The position numbers were made by a program, and so were the translations under genes. Of a stretch of 64,000 bases of DNA, positions 8,989 to 18,695 are shown piece by piece (positions within the stretch are counted from its first letter, which is position 1; each line of letters begins with the position of its first letter). Origin of the DNA: Candidatus Helicobacter avicola (GTDB lineage Bacteria; Campylobacterota; Campylobacteria; Campylobacterales; Helicobacteraceae); NCBI GenBank assembly GCA_019112865.1, contig DXIN01000030.1:1-64000 (forward strand), given 5' to 3'. A model generated the notes under the pieces. That model did not search any database, had not been told where the DNA came from, and saw only the letters and a program-made list of their open reading frames with translations.

Positions 8989-9906
8989 CTAGTATGTTTT
9001 GCATCGCTGTTTGTCTGAAAGGGCGCAATCTTTGGATTGTAAATCCCAAAAATCTGTATAAAACTTGCTTGCTCTCACGCCTAAATGTTGCTTGATAAAG
9101 CTTTGTTCGTTGGTGGAAAACATCATAATGCAACCCCCATTTGCAATATATTCTTGTGCGAGTTGGGCGGTTTTTTCGTCTTTGAGTGCGCCGGTATGGG
9201 CGGCTACCATAGGGATACCAAGCGTTTTTGCCAACCTAAAATCATTTGTAGAGAGCATAGGGTATTTGATACCAGCTTTGCGGGCTTTGTAGTAGTTATC
9301 AAGCCCAAAGACTTCAACGAGGATTCTCTCTTGAAAATCCAGCTGTGTAGCAATCGCCTCAAAATCATTGAGTTTGTCGGTTACTAAAAATACTTGTGGA
9401 TTGTGCGCAAAAATTTCGTTTATAGAATCTCTAGTGAGTGGGGTTAAGACCCCATAAATCTTAGCTTGCTTGATGTAGTCCCTGCTTGGTGGGGAGTTAG
9501 AATCTATCAAATCTTTAGGAGCGTTGGTGATACCATAAAAATGTTTGTAATCGTGCGCACCAAAGATTTGCCCATCGCTATCTAGCATTAAATCTAGCTC
9601 AATAAATGTGTAACCATTATTGATACTTTGTAGCAGTGCCTCTTTGGAGTTGGAGTATGTGTATGGTTTGCCCTCATAGATGATTGCTCCACCAGCGTGG
9701 GCGATGAAACTTTGTGAATCTCCTAGATCTTTGGTGGAGGGAAATGTGCATTTCTCGTGTGCAGATTGGATTTCTCTCATAAGATTCCAATATTGTTTGT
9801 CTATATTTTTTGCGATTTTAAGGGTATCTTTGATGGTGTGATAATACACCGCCGATATGAGGATAATTCCGATTGCTATCAAGCCCAGTATAAGTTTTTT
9901 CTTCAT
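8989..9906 (-). CDS. GDPD-like phosphodiesterase, membrane-anchored
   Basis: 305-residue protein with an N-terminal membrane anchor (about 4-22) and a domain with the glycerophosphodiester phosphodiesterase layout: IAHAGGAI where HRG is usual, FIELDLMLDSDG with the metal-binding E/D pair, and FGAHD carrying the second histidine. The Arg of HRG is replaced by Ala, so activity may be altered. It lies 9 bases downstream of the OpgB-like gene in the same direction, suggesting joint work on glycerol-phosphate head groups in the periplasm. The family fold is fairly sure; the reaction is inferred. Confidence 0.7.
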   Translation of the reverse strand: MKKKLILGLIAIGIILISAVYYHTIKDTLKIAKNIDKQYWNLMREIQSAHEKCTFPSTKDLGDSQSFIAHAGGAIIYEGKPYTYSNSKEALLQSINNGYTFIELDLMLDSDGQIFGAHDYKHFYGITNAPKDLIDSNSPPSRDYIKQAKIYGVLTPLTRDSINEIFAHNPQVFLVTDKLNDFEAIATQLDFQERILVEVFGLDNYYKARKAGIKYPMLSTNDFRLAKTLGIPMVAAHTGALKDEKTAQLAQEYIANGGCIMMFSTNEQSFIKQHLGVRASKFYTDFWDLQSKDCALSDKQRCKTY

Positions 9907-9915
9907 TGTTTCTCC

Positions 9916-11470
9916 TTATAATTTTTTGGGATTGAGATTCCAAAAACTCTCATAGATTTTTGAGGGTATTTTGAGCTCTTGAGCGAGGTTTTGCTCCCCT
10001 AGGGATTCTAAGAGTGTTTGGGAGCGAAGTGGGTTGCGCCCTAGTCCAAAGCTCTCTATGGAAATTCCTAGAGATTCTAAAAACAAAAGTGTAACATCAA
10101 AATGACTAATTAGTCTATTTTTGAGCTTCTCTTGTGGGAAATGTGTGCCGATGAAAGCGTTATAGATACTGCGTTTTGTGTTTGCTGGGAAAAAGTTTTG
10201 TTTCATACTTTTGTGATCACCTAGGATAATAATACTTGTATTATCTTTAAACTTCGAGTTTTGCACCCACATCACAAAATCACTGATAATTTTATCCGAG
10301 CAACGCACGGCGTTTTCAAAGGTCTTTTCAAAACCTTGGCAGTATTGAGTATCCACAAAACCATCGGGGTGGTGAGTGTCCATCGTGGAGATATAGAGCA
10401 CAAATGGTTTAGAATCCGTGTAGGTTTGTAAGTAGTCTTTGACAAACCCAAATATTACAGAATCTTTTATGCCCCACATACCTTGAAAATTCCCCTGTAG
10501 TATCTTGTGGGATTGAAAGTATTTGTCATCACGCATTTCTATCTTGTGGCTAGTGAAAAATCCTCTCGTAGCAGCAAAATCCGCCGAAGTGCCTTGAAAC
10601 ATTATTTGTCTATAGCCTAGTGAATCTAGCACATCACCTAGACATACGGCAGAGTGGAGATAGTATTTTGCTACATTGTTGTTGTAGCCGGTTTTGTAGG
10701 GGAGTTGGGTTTGGGGAATCGCACAATTATACGAGATAAGCGCGGCTATCGTCCAGCCTGTGCCTATGGTTTGAGTAATGCCACCTAAGGCATTTGTGCT
10801 GCTAAAGTTGTTGGTTTTAAGTGCGAGCTGTGTGAGGTTGGGGATTAGCTCGCCAAATGGCGCATAGATGCTTGCCCCCCCCCTCAATGCCTACAGGAGC
10901 ACTTTTAGTGCTGTAAGTGGATTCTAGAGATTCAGCAAAGATAATAATGAGGTTGCGCGGATCTTGGAGGTTGGCAAATTGTGTGGCAATCTCTTGGAGT
11001 GGTGGATTGATGTAATGTGTCTCGTAGAAAGTGCCATAGGTTTTGGAGGAGTTTTGTGCGATAAATTCTTGGATTTGGAATTTTTGATTCACAAATTTTG
11101 TGGCAAATACAATCATACCAAGACATACTACCACCCGCACACTAAAGGTATGTCTTTTGCCACATAAAAACACAAGGGATAAGTATGTTTTGGTATGTTT
11201 GCCTATTTTGAGAACAAAATGCCAAAATCGTAGTGGAAAGAGCGCAATGACACTTAGCAAAATACTAGGCAACAAACTTTTGAACACAAAGCCTTTGATA
11301 AAAGTTGGATCAATATCGGTAATAGGAAATTGGATATGGAAGAGAATCTGGGCTATCTCGACTTCTTTGCCAAAAGTTTTTTTAATCCATATCGTGGTAA
11401 AAATGAGTAAAAAAGCTAGAAAAAAGCTCACAAAAAGAGCAAAAAACGCAAAAAATCGTTTGTATGACAT
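9916..11470 (-). CDS. OpgB/MdoB-like phosphoglycerol transferase, phase OFF
   Basis: Alkaline-phosphatase/sulfatase superfamily protein split into two frames by the G9 tract at 10875-10883. The upstream frame (from 11470) gives membrane helices and IIIFAESLEST with the metal-binding Glu. The downstream frame has GTGWTIAALIS with the catalytic Thr, ICLGD-like VCLGDVL, TMDTHHPDGF and LGDHKSM. These parts match OpgB/MdoB, which moves phosphoglycerol from phosphatidylglycerol to periplasmic glucans. Eight or eleven G would join the frames into about 517 residues; nine leaves it OFF with a 217-residue product. Upstream is tRNA-Ser, downstream the GDPD-like gene. The acceptor could instead be lipooligosaccharide. 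Confidence 0.8.
10875..10883. repeat. C9/G9 phase-variation tract in OpgB-like gene
   Basis: Nine C on the plus strand, G9 in the coding direction. The upstream frame reads GIEGGG and then leaves frame; the downstream frame resumes as GGASIYAP. Tract lengths of 3k+2 (8 or 11) restore one frame. Confidence 0.9.
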
Positions 11471-11493
11471 CAGAATCCTTTACATCGAAGCAA

Positions 11494-11581
11494 TGGCAGA
11501 GAGGAAGGGATTCGAACCCTCGAAGGCTTGCACCTTACACGCGTTCCAGGCGTGCTCCTTCAACCACTCGGACACCTCTCT
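11494..11581 (-). tRNA. tRNA-Ser(GGA)
   Basis: An 88-base tRNA with a long variable arm. The acceptor arms AGAGAGG and CCTCTCT pair fully, followed by a G discriminator and an encoded CCA. The anticodon stem CACGC/GCGTG holds the loop CTGGAAC with anticodon GGA. The T-arm contains GGTTCGAATCC. It lies 23 bases upstream of the OpgB-like gene on the same strand and may share a transcript. Confidence 0.95.
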
Positions 11582-11691
11582 ACAAACAAAGCCCTCATTA
11601 TAGCTCCCTTCAACTTCAAAAACTCTTAGATTGCGATTTTGGTGCTTAAGAGATTTTGTTATTTTCTGTGAATCTTGAGATTGTTTAGATT

Positions 11692-12480
11692 CTATAATGC
11701 TAGTGCATTCATACATTTGAGTGCGTTCTCAAAACTAATTGCCCCAAAACTAAAAAGCTCACTGCTTAATGCAGCTTGATTGATAAGCATTTGCGCACCA
11801 TCAGAAGTTTGCAAGCCTAAATCTTGAGCAAGCTGTAGAAATGGTGTGCGTTTGCCATAGATGAGGTCAAAACCATAATGTGCGCTTGAGAGAATCTCCT
11901 GTAATGTTTCAATCTCTAAGGGGAGTGAGTTATCATTAAGCCCTGCTGGTGTGGTATTTATCACAATATCATACATTTGTGTGGCGCAAAAACGCTCTGG
12001 TGTAAAGCAGACAAAACCATTGCGCACAAAGTTTTGCAAACGCTCACTAGAGCGATTTAAAAGATGTGTGGTAATGCCATTTTGGCGTAGGATAAATGCT
12101 ATGGCTTTTGCCGAGCCACCTGCACCAAGTATGAGCGCGCTCTGTATATTCCATCTTTGCACACACATAAAAAACCCTTGTGCATCGGTATTGTAGCCAA
12201 TAATCTTATCTTGCTCCAACACCCAAGTATTGACTGCACCAATTTCTTTAGCAATTCCTCGCACTTCATAGCTTTGCTCAAATGCTGCTTCTTTAAATGG
12301 CACGGTGATGTTTGCCCCTTGAAGCTTTAGTGCATAAAATGTATGAGCCAACGCACTAGATTCACGAAGCAAATACCTACCATAAGACGCTCTAAAGCCT
12401 AGTGTTATAAAAGTGGCATTGTGTAAAAGCGGGGATTTAGAATGTGCAATGGGATTGCCAAAGACACAAAACTGCTGCAT
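11692..12480 (-). CDS. aroE: Shikimate dehydrogenase
   Basis: NADP-dependent reduction of 3-dehydroshikimate in aromatic amino acid synthesis; 262 residues. Visible motifs are SKSP (about 14-17) in the shikimate site, NITVPFKE with the catalytic lysine, and the cofactor loop GAGGSAKA. The start ATG overlaps the stop of the SH3 protein gene by one base. The 110-base gap on its downstream side, before tRNA-Ser, holds no gene. Confidence 0.95.
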   Translation of the reverse strand: MQQFCVFGNPIAHSKSPLLHNATFITLGFRASYGRYLLRESSALAHTFYALKLQGANITVPFKEAAFEQSYEVRGIAKEIGAVNTWVLEQDKIIGYNTDAQGFFMCVQRWNIQSALILGAGGSAKAIAFILRQNGITTHLLNRSSERLQNFVRNGFVCFTPERFCATQMYDIVINTTPAGLNDNSLPLEIETLQEILSSAHYGFDLIYGKRTPFLQLAQDLGLQTSDGAQMLINQAALSSELFSFGAISFENALKCMNALAL

Positions 12481-13289
12481 TATTTCCTCAAGAGACGAGA
12501 GGCAATATAGCCCTCTTGTCCGTTTTCTAGGAGGATTTTACTCCATTGCCCATCATTTTGGAGCACACGCACATTGTGATCAAGCCCTACTGCTGCTATA
12601 ATGGGTGCTTCTGGGCTAGGCAGCGCGCGGATATTGGCAGACTTGACGATGACTTGATACATATCGTATTGTGGTGCTTGGTCGCTTAGTAAGTATGAAG
12701 CGATGTAGCCTCGAACACCCGGAGCTATTTCTACCTCACTCCATTCACTTTGTGGAAGCGCATGGATTAGGACGAGTTGCTGTCCGCTATTGGCGCGGTG
12801 CAGGATTTCACTTTCAATGTTGGGCAGCGCGCGGATATTGGCACTTCGGACATTGACATAGACATAGTGAGGTCGGGAGATTGGGAGAGATTGTGGTGCT
12901 TGAGACACTTGAGGGGTGCTAGGGAGTTCTTGTGTCGCATCGACAACCAAGGAAGTATCTTGTGTAGGAGATTCTGATACAATCTCCTCTTGAGGTTCAA
13001 AAACAATCTCTGGCTTAGGCTGCTCCACTGCTACCACGGGATCTTGAGGCTCTTGGGAATGTGGCATTGATGTGTCTTGCGTGTGAGAATCTGTAGCTAC
13101 CAGCGGAGATTGTGTAGATTGAGATTCTGGAGTGTGATTTGGGACTTGCCGGTGTGTCTGAAAGTGCGGAACGCCCTTATCTTTAATCTCTACAAACACA
13201 ATAAAATACAGACAAATCCCCACTACCACGATTAGCACAGGAATAGAATACAATTTAAAAAGAGATTTTAATGGCAAACTCTGCTCCAT
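12480..13289 (-). CDS. Membrane-anchored protein with two SH3b domains
   Basis: 269-residue protein: N-terminal membrane segment (about 14-31), a long low-complexity Ser/Gln/Pro/Thr linker (about 40-140), then two bacterial SH3 domains beginning YVNVRSANIRALP and YQVIVKSANIRALP, each ending GYIAS.LL. SH3b domains usually bind peptidoglycan or proteins in the periplasm. The two domain copies share a stretch of about 20 identical bases around GCGCGCGGATATTGGCA (near 12620 and 12825). It precedes aroE with a one-base overlap and follows purM after 12 bases. Confidence 0.8.
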   Translation of the reverse strand: MEQSLPLKSLFKLYSIPVLIVVVGICLYFIVFVEIKDKGVPHFQTHRQVPNHTPESQSTQSPLVATDSHTQDTSMPHSQEPQDPVVAVEQPKPEIVFEPQEEIVSESPTQDTSLVVDATQELPSTPQVSQAPQSLPISRPHYVYVNVRSANIRALPNIESEILHRANSGQQLVLIHALPQSEWSEVEIAPGVRGYIASYLLSDQAPQYDMYQVIVKSANIRALPSPEAPIIAAVGLDHNVRVLQNDGQWSKILLENGQEGYIASRLLRK

Positions 13290-13301
13290 TGGTAATAAAA
13301 A

Positions 13302-14285
13302 TTATTGCAACTTAACGCCGCTTTGAGAATCTATATGCCCTAGCACATATCCTCCGCTTCCTTTGGCAACAAAATCGGCATTTTTTGCATCTACTACAAA
13401 AATCATTCCAATTCCCATATTAAAGGTTCTAAAACACTCTTCTTCACTCACATATCGTTGTATTAAATCAAAAATTGGCGGAGTTTTAATCACATTTTTT
13501 TGTATGCGCGCGCCAAGTCCGCTAGGGAGTGCGCGTGGGAGATTCTCCACTATACCACCACCGGTAATATGCGCAAGGGCTTTGATGTGATTTTTGAGTT
13601 CTAAAAAAGTCTTGACATAGATTTTAGTAGGTGTGAGGAGTGTCTGGGCTAATGGCATTCCATCAAACACTGAATCTAGTGTGAGATTGGCGCGCTCTAG
13701 CACTTTTCGCACCAGTGAGTAGCCATTAGAATGCAGTCCGCTTGAGGGTAATGCTACAAGCACATCGCCTACTTGCACATTGTCTGTGCGCCCCAAATCT
13801 TCTCTCTCGGCTATACCTACTGCAAACCCAGCAAGGTCGAAATCTTTGGGAGCATACATTCCGGGCATTTCAGCACTCTCACCACCTATAAGCGCGCATT
13901 GTGCGAGCTTGCAGCCTTCTACAATCCCCTGTATCACGCGCAAAGCACTAGTTTTGTCAAGTTTGCCTGTGGCATAATAATCAAGAAAAAATATTGGTGT
14001 GGCAAAATTACAGATGAGGTCATTGACACACATTGCCACAAGGTCTATCCCTACATTTTCCAAAATCCCTGAATCTATGGCAAGTCGTAGCTTTGTGCCT
14101 ACACCATCGGTCGCACCCAAAATCACGGGCTGCTTGTATCCGCTGGGCATAGCATACGCACCAGCAAACGATCCAATCCCACCGATGACATTTGTATCAA
14201 ATGTGCTTTGCACTAAGGGTTTGAGCCCATCTACAAGGGCATTGCCCTCATCTATATCTACTCCAGAATCTTTGTAGCTTAGCAT
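13302..14285 (-). CDS. purM: Phosphoribosylformylglycinamidine cyclo-ligase
   Basis: AIR synthetase of purine synthesis, 327 residues. It begins MLSYKDSGVDIDEGN, the conserved PurM N-terminus, and shows GATDGVGTKL and the late AHITGGGIVENLPRALP. I take the ATG at 14285 because it has a GGAG SD 5 bases upstream. An upstream in-frame extension to 14417 would run into pssA and lacks conserved sequence. It lies downstream of pssA on the same strand. Confidence 0.95.
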   Translation of the reverse strand: MLSYKDSGVDIDEGNALVDGLKPLVQSTFDTNVIGGIGSFAGAYAMPSGYKQPVILGATDGVGTKLRLAIDSGILENVGIDLVAMCVNDLICNFATPIFFLDYYATGKLDKTSALRVIQGIVEGCKLAQCALIGGESAEMPGMYAPKDFDLAGFAVGIAEREDLGRTDNVQVGDVLVALPSSGLHSNGYSLVRKVLERANLTLDSVFDGMPLAQTLLTPTKIYVKTFLELKNHIKALAHITGGGIVENLPRALPSGLGARIQKNVIKTPPIFDLIQRYVSEEECFRTFNMGIGMIFVVDAKNADFVAKGSGGYVLGHIDSQSGVKLQ

Positions 14286-14367
14286 AGTTGCTCCATAGGA
14301 AAATTTAGCGTATTGTATAGTAGGAAAACTTTGTGCAAGATTATGTGCAAACTCACAGCATCTAGCT

Positions 14368-15078
14368 CTATTGTTTGTGTTTTTCAGGTTTGCAGAGAAT
14401 CTTAGTAAAAAGCACAAGCCAACGCACTATGCCATACACTACATAGCCACTGATAAATGCGCAAAGTGCCTCTGGCGGATACACAAAGATAATACCAAGC
14501 AAAATAACAAGAATAATAAAAGACTTGAGATTCCATTGCATTTTTTTAAAACTCGGATAGCGAATGTTGCTCACCATTAAAATCCCCACGATAAATGCCC
14601 CTATAAGCAATGGTAGCTTTGATGTGGCAAAGATAGAATAATCCAAATCAATCAGAATCCACAATACGATAAAAATAGCTGCCGAAGGGATTGGTAACCC
14701 TATAAAAAAATTTGGCTCATTGGAGGTTGTGATATTAAAACGTGCCAAGCGAATCGCCCCAAAAATCACAAAAAGCGCAGGGATAACCTGCCCAATGCGT
14801 CCATACGACTCTCCAGTATAAAAAAACAAGAGCATTGCTGGTGCCACACCAAATGCCACGACATCTGCGAGCGAATCAAACTCCACACCAAATTTGCTCG
14901 AAGTGTTGGTAAGACGCGCTACGCGTCCATCTAATCCATCTAAAATCATTGAAATTACGATAAGCCAACACGCTAATGTGAATCTATCATGTGAAGCGGC
15001 AATAATGCTCAAAATACCCAAAAATATGCTACTGGCAGTAAAGAGATTAGGTAGGATAAAGAGTGGGCTTATTTTCAT
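14368..15078 (-). CDS. pssA: CDP-diacylglycerol-serine O-phosphatidyltransferase
   Basis: Makes phosphatidylserine from CDP-diacylglycerol and serine in the inner membrane. The 236-residue protein has about eight hydrophobic helices and the CDP-alcohol phosphotransferase signature starting DGLDGRVAR and ending FDSLADV near residues 48-72. Its ATG overlaps the stop of the upstream PSD-like gene by 4 bases. Confidence 0.95.
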   Translation of the reverse strand: MKISPLFILPNLFTASSIFLGILSIIAASHDRFTLACWLIVISMILDGLDGRVARLTNTSSKFGVEFDSLADVVAFGVAPAMLLFFYTGESYGRIGQVIPALFVIFGAIRLARFNITTSNEPNFFIGLPIPSAAIFIVLWILIDLDYSIFATSKLPLLIGAFIVGILMVSNIRYPSFKKMQWNLKSFIILVILLGIIFVYPPEALCAFISGYVVYGIVRWLVLFTKILCKPEKHKQ

Positions 15079-15686
15079 TTGCTATATCCTATTACGCTTT
15101 CACACGCATAGACTTTATCACCCACATTTGCCTTGATTTCAAGGGTTTTGGGGAGATAGATTTTTGTAAGTCCGATTTTCATATACCCACAGCGATCGCC
15201 CATAGCAAGATCTGAAGTGGTGTAGATATGGGAAGTGTTAAAAAATTCTGGGAAAAACTCCATACGATATGTCTCACCACGCTCTTGCCACGATAGACTA
15301 AAAGACGCATTGAGCAGACGTTTTTTATCCGCACTACTAAAAAAAAGGCTTAATCCATTTTTGCACTTTAAGGTGGATTGGAGAATATCCCTGGGGGCAC
15401 GTATGACGCCTATATCGTAGCAACGCGTCTGAATCTGCACACACACGCTATCCTCAAGAATATCAATATTTTTGATAACCCCATCTATAGGTGCTGCAAA
15501 GCTTGTAGGATCTAAATCCTCAATTCGTTCGGGATTGCGAAACATATAAAGCCAAAATACCAATGCTAAAAACACAATGAATGTGAAGATTCCAAGCTCA
15601 AGATACGCACTTACCAAAAAAATAAATGCCCACACACCTGCACCTAGCCAACCCTCTTTGGCAATGATTTGAATGTTTGCGTTCAT
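15075..15686 (-). CDS. Phosphatidylserine decarboxylase-related protein lacking cleavage serine
   Basis: 203-residue protein with two N-terminal membrane segments and a PSD-like barrel: FRNPERIEDLDP, AAPIDGVIK, the metal-region stretch IGVIRAPRD and IYLPKTLEIKANVGDKVYA. In true short-form PSDs the region before VYLP holds a Gly-Ser pair that self-cleaves to form the pyruvoyl group; here that place reads MKIGLTKIYLP, with no Ser. It may therefore be a non-catalytic relative. Position between ftsH and pssA is conserved in H. pylori as I recall it. Coupled to pssA by a 4-base overlap. Confidence 0.75.
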   Translation of the reverse strand: MNANIQIIAKEGWLGAGVWAFIFLVSAYLELGIFTFIVFLALVFWLYMFRNPERIEDLDPTSFAAPIDGVIKNIDILEDSVCVQIQTRCYDIGVIRAPRDILQSTLKCKNGLSLFFSSADKKRLLNASFSLSWQERGETYRMEFFPEFFNTSHIYTTSDLAMGDRCGYMKIGLTKIYLPKTLEIKANVGDKVYACESVIGYSK

Positions 15687-15727
15687 ACTAACCCTCCTTA
15701 AAAAGTCAGATTCTATCTACTCTTAGC

Positions 15728-17641
15728 TTAATGTTCCTCCTCTATGGGAACAAGACGCGAAGTCATATTGTGCTCTTTTTCATAAGATTCTATGATTTCA
15801 CGCACTCTGCTACCATCGATTACCTCTTTTTCTAGCAATTCCGCGACCATACTCTCAATCGCTGGGGCATACTCGCGCAAAGTCTTTTTGACATGCTCAA
15901 AATGCTCTTCAAGCATTGTGCGTATGTAGTTGTCCATTTTTTGTGCGGTTTCCTCGCTAAACTCACGACTGCTAGCTCCTCCACCAAGGAAATTGCTCCT
16001 ACGCGTAAAGTCCTCAAGCACCATAAGTCCGCTGACATCTGTCATTCCATAATACACAATCATATTTTTCAAAATCCCAGTAGCACGGCGCAAATCATCA
16101 GATGCACCATTAGAGATTTCTTGCAAAAACACCTCTTCGGCAGCGCGTCCGCCAAGCAAAACATCAATTTGAGCTAACATCTCGTATCGTTGCTCAAGAT
16201 TGCGGTTTTCCTCCGGCGTATGCAGTGTGTAGCCAAGCGCACCCATACCACGCGGGATAATCGAGACTTTATTCACCCTATGCGCACCCTTTGTGAGCTC
16301 GCCCATCAGCGCGTGTCCGCTCTCGTGGTAGGCTACGATTTTCTTTTCTTTTGGCGAGATGGAGCGGGATTTCTTTTCTAATCCAATCATAGTGCGCTCC
16401 ATTGCTTCTTTAAAGTGTTTTTGGGAAACCTCTTTTTTGTTTTCGCGCCCAGCTAGCAAGGCGGCTTCATTGACGATATTTGCTAAATCCGCACCTGCAA
16501 GCCCTGCAGTGAATTTCGCAATCTCTTGCAAATCCACATCACGCGCGAGTTTCACGCTTTTGATATGGACTTTGAGAATCTCCACGCGTCCCTTGAAATC
16601 TGGCGCATCGACAAGCACCTGTCTATCAAATCGCCCGGGGCGCAGAAGTGCAGGATCGAGAATCTCTGGTCTGTTTGTGGCGGCTAGGACGATCACAGGT
16701 GCATTTTCGCTTCCAAATCCGTCCATTTCGGCTAAAAGCTGGTTAAGTGTCTGCTCACGTTCATCATTACCACCTACCATACTGCCCGCTGCACGAGATT
16801 TACCAATCGCATCAATCTCATCGATAAAGATAATGCTTGGTGCCTCTTTTTTTGCCATTTCAAACAAATCTCGCACTCTACTAGCCCCAAGCCCCACAAA
16901 CATTTCTATAAAGCTACTCCCACTCATTGAGAAAAATGGCACATTTGCCTCTCCTGCCACCGCCTTAGCAAGCAGAGTTTTACCCGTGCCTGGAGGTCCT
17001 ACCAAAAGCACACCTTTGGGGATTTTCGCACCCACAGCCGCGTATCGCTCGGGATATTTTAAAAAATCCACGATTTCTACGACTTCTTCCTTTGCTTCCT
17101 CGTTGCCTGCCATATCATCAAAGGTTACATTGGGTTTTTCGGCATTGACAAGTTTTTTGGAACTTCCTATGCCAAACATACCTCCACCCATAGATTTTTG
17201 CATTCTACTAGCGATGAAAAGCCAAATAGCGATGATGATAAAGATAGGCAACAGCATATTAATCATATCTGTGAAAAAGTTAGATTCACTAAAGCCGCTG
17301 TATTCGATTTGTTTTTCATCAAGCAGAGTTGTGAGATTGGGGTCTGCCACGCGTTTAGCGGTATAGAGAATCTTTGGCGAGTTGCTTGTAGAAAGTGCGC
17401 GTATAATGGTCTGCCCGATACTCACAGAATCTACTTCTTTGTTTTGGATAAGTTGCTTGAGTTCGTAATAACTCACTTCTCTGCTCACGACATTGCCACT
17501 TAGTCTATCACTAAGAATATCTCCTGTGGGTGAAAATAGCTTAAATAAAATCATAACCCCAATCACCAAAACCGCAAAAGTCAAAAATGGGTTTTGCTTA
17601 AAAGGTGTTTTTTTGTTGTTATTGTTTTGGTTTTCTGTCAT
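15728..17641 (-). CDS. ftsH: ATP-dependent zinc metalloprotease FtsH
   Basis: Membrane-bound AAA protease of 637 residues degrading misfolded membrane proteins. Two membrane segments (about 19-36 and 127-145) flank a periplasmic domain. The AAA module follows: Walker A GPPGTGKT (215-222), Walker B IIFIDEID (270-277) and a second region of homology around ATNRPEILD (321-329). The zinc-binding HESGH lies at 439-443. PrmA lies upstream 32 bases away; the PSD-like gene follows. Confidence 0.98.
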   Translation of the reverse strand: MTENQNNNNKKTPFKQNPFLTFAVLVIGVMILFKLFSPTGDILSDRLSGNVVSREVSYYELKQLIQNKEVDSVSIGQTIIRALSTSNSPKILYTAKRVADPNLTTLLDEKQIEYSGFSESNFFTDMINMLLPIFIIIAIWLFIASRMQKSMGGGMFGIGSSKKLVNAEKPNVTFDDMAGNEEAKEEVVEIVDFLKYPERYAAVGAKIPKGVLLVGPPGTGKTLLAKAVAGEANVPFFSMSGSSFIEMFVGLGASRVRDLFEMAKKEAPSIIFIDEIDAIGKSRAAGSMVGGNDEREQTLNQLLAEMDGFGSENAPVIVLAATNRPEILDPALLRPGRFDRQVLVDAPDFKGRVEILKVHIKSVKLARDVDLQEIAKFTAGLAGADLANIVNEAALLAGRENKKEVSQKHFKEAMERTMIGLEKKSRSISPKEKKIVAYHESGHALMGELTKGAHRVNKVSIIPRGMGALGYTLHTPEENRNLEQRYEMLAQIDVLLGGRAAEEVFLQEISNGASDDLRRATGILKNMIVYYGMTDVSGLMVLEDFTRRSNFLGGGASSREFSEETAQKMDNYIRTMLEEHFEHVKKTLREYAPAIESMVAELLEKEVIDGSRVREIIESYEKEHNMTSRLVPIEEEH

Positions 17642-17673
17642 TTTGTATGCTCCTTCAAAAATACAATCCTGCC

Positions 17674-18678
17674 TTAGTTAATGCGCTTTTGTAGCTTGAG
17701 TGCTACCCATTCATCGCGTGTGCGAGATTCTATGAGGTCAAAACCTCGCAAAAAAGCCTCTAGCACATCATCTTTGTGAATGTCTAAAATCCCAGAGAGG
17801 ATTAAAACCCCATCATGGGCGAGATATTGCACAAAGTCCTTATATAAAGTTTTTAAGGTAAAAGCTAAAATGTTTGCTACTATAACATTAAAAGTTAAAT
17901 CCTCCTTGATACTTCCTATACTCCCTTCCCAAATTTCACATATTTGCGCATCGTTGCGTGAGAAATTTTTTTTGCTCTCTGCGATACTTAGTGAATCTGT
18001 ATCACACGCATACACTTCTGCACCGAGCTTAAAAGCCGCTATGGACAAAATACCACTCCCACAACCCACATCAAGCACTTTTTTACCCTCTATGGCGAGA
18101 GTGTCTAGCATCTCCATACACATTGCAGTGCTTGCGTGATGTCCCGAGCCAAATGCAAGTGCAGGATCTATGATAATAGGGATAAGCTCTAAATCTTGTT
18201 TGTGTGGAGGGTTAGTCAGGTTAGTCAAGGAATCTGGTGAAAAATCCCAAGAAGGAGTGATGAAAAATCTATCACACACAATAGGCTTGATAGAATCTTT
18301 GTAGGCTTGTATCCAGTCTTTATTGTCTTTTTGCACGATTGCATACACACAACCCACTTGAGATTCTATCCTGCCACTTAGAATCTCACAAAATTCTGCA
18401 AGATTACGCGCAAATGCCTCACGCAAGTCATATGGAAGACGCACTATAAGCTTTGTCTGTTGTGAGGAGCGTGAGAGTGCATCGTATGTGGTATGGAGAG
18501 TGTGCCATTGTGTAGAATCTAGCTTTTGGTCAAAGACACTATTATCTTGGATATATTCAATGCTACACAAGCTAGAGTCTTGAGAGTGTTGGGAGATAAA
18601 ATGGGATAAGAAATCTGCAAAGATTTCTACATCTTGGCTTGGATAAACAATATATTCAAAATACTTTTGGTGGTGCAT
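17674..18678 (-). CDS. prmA: Ribosomal protein L11 methyltransferase
   Basis: SAM-dependent methyltransferase of 334 residues modifying L11. The C-terminal domain shows motif I VLDVGCGSGILSIAA, the acidic motif II (ACDTDSLSI) and NVIVANILAF, the PrmA variant of the catalytic motif IV. The N-terminal domain is the divergent L11-binding part. It sits between cheY and ftsH in the same direction. Confidence 0.93.
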   Translation of the reverse strand: MHHQKYFEYIVYPSQDVEIFADFLSHFISQHSQDSSLCSIEYIQDNSVFDQKLDSTQWHTLHTTYDALSRSSQQTKLIVRLPYDLREAFARNLAEFCEILSGRIESQVGCVYAIVQKDNKDWIQAYKDSIKPIVCDRFFITPSWDFSPDSLTNLTNPPHKQDLELIPIIIDPALAFGSGHHASTAMCMEMLDTLAIEGKKVLDVGCGSGILSIAAFKLGAEVYACDTDSLSIAESKKNFSRNDAQICEIWEGSIGSIKEDLTFNVIVANILAFTLKTLYKDFVQYLAHDGVLILSGILDIHKDDVLEAFLRGFDLIESRTRDEWVALKLQKRIN

Positions 18679-18695
18679 TCTAAGAAAGTGTGAAT

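Noticed and set aside
11480-11716. Protein frame with EVSEWLKEHAWNACKVQ
   Set aside because: This is the translated tRNA-Ser gene, a common false prediction.
14286-14417. N-terminal extension of purM
   Set aside because: Would overlap pssA; conservation starts at MLSYKDSG with its own SD.
16359-17366. 335-residue plus-strand frame
   Set aside because: Antisense to ftsH, which has all AAA and protease motifs; the antisense product is Ser/Ala-rich without domains.
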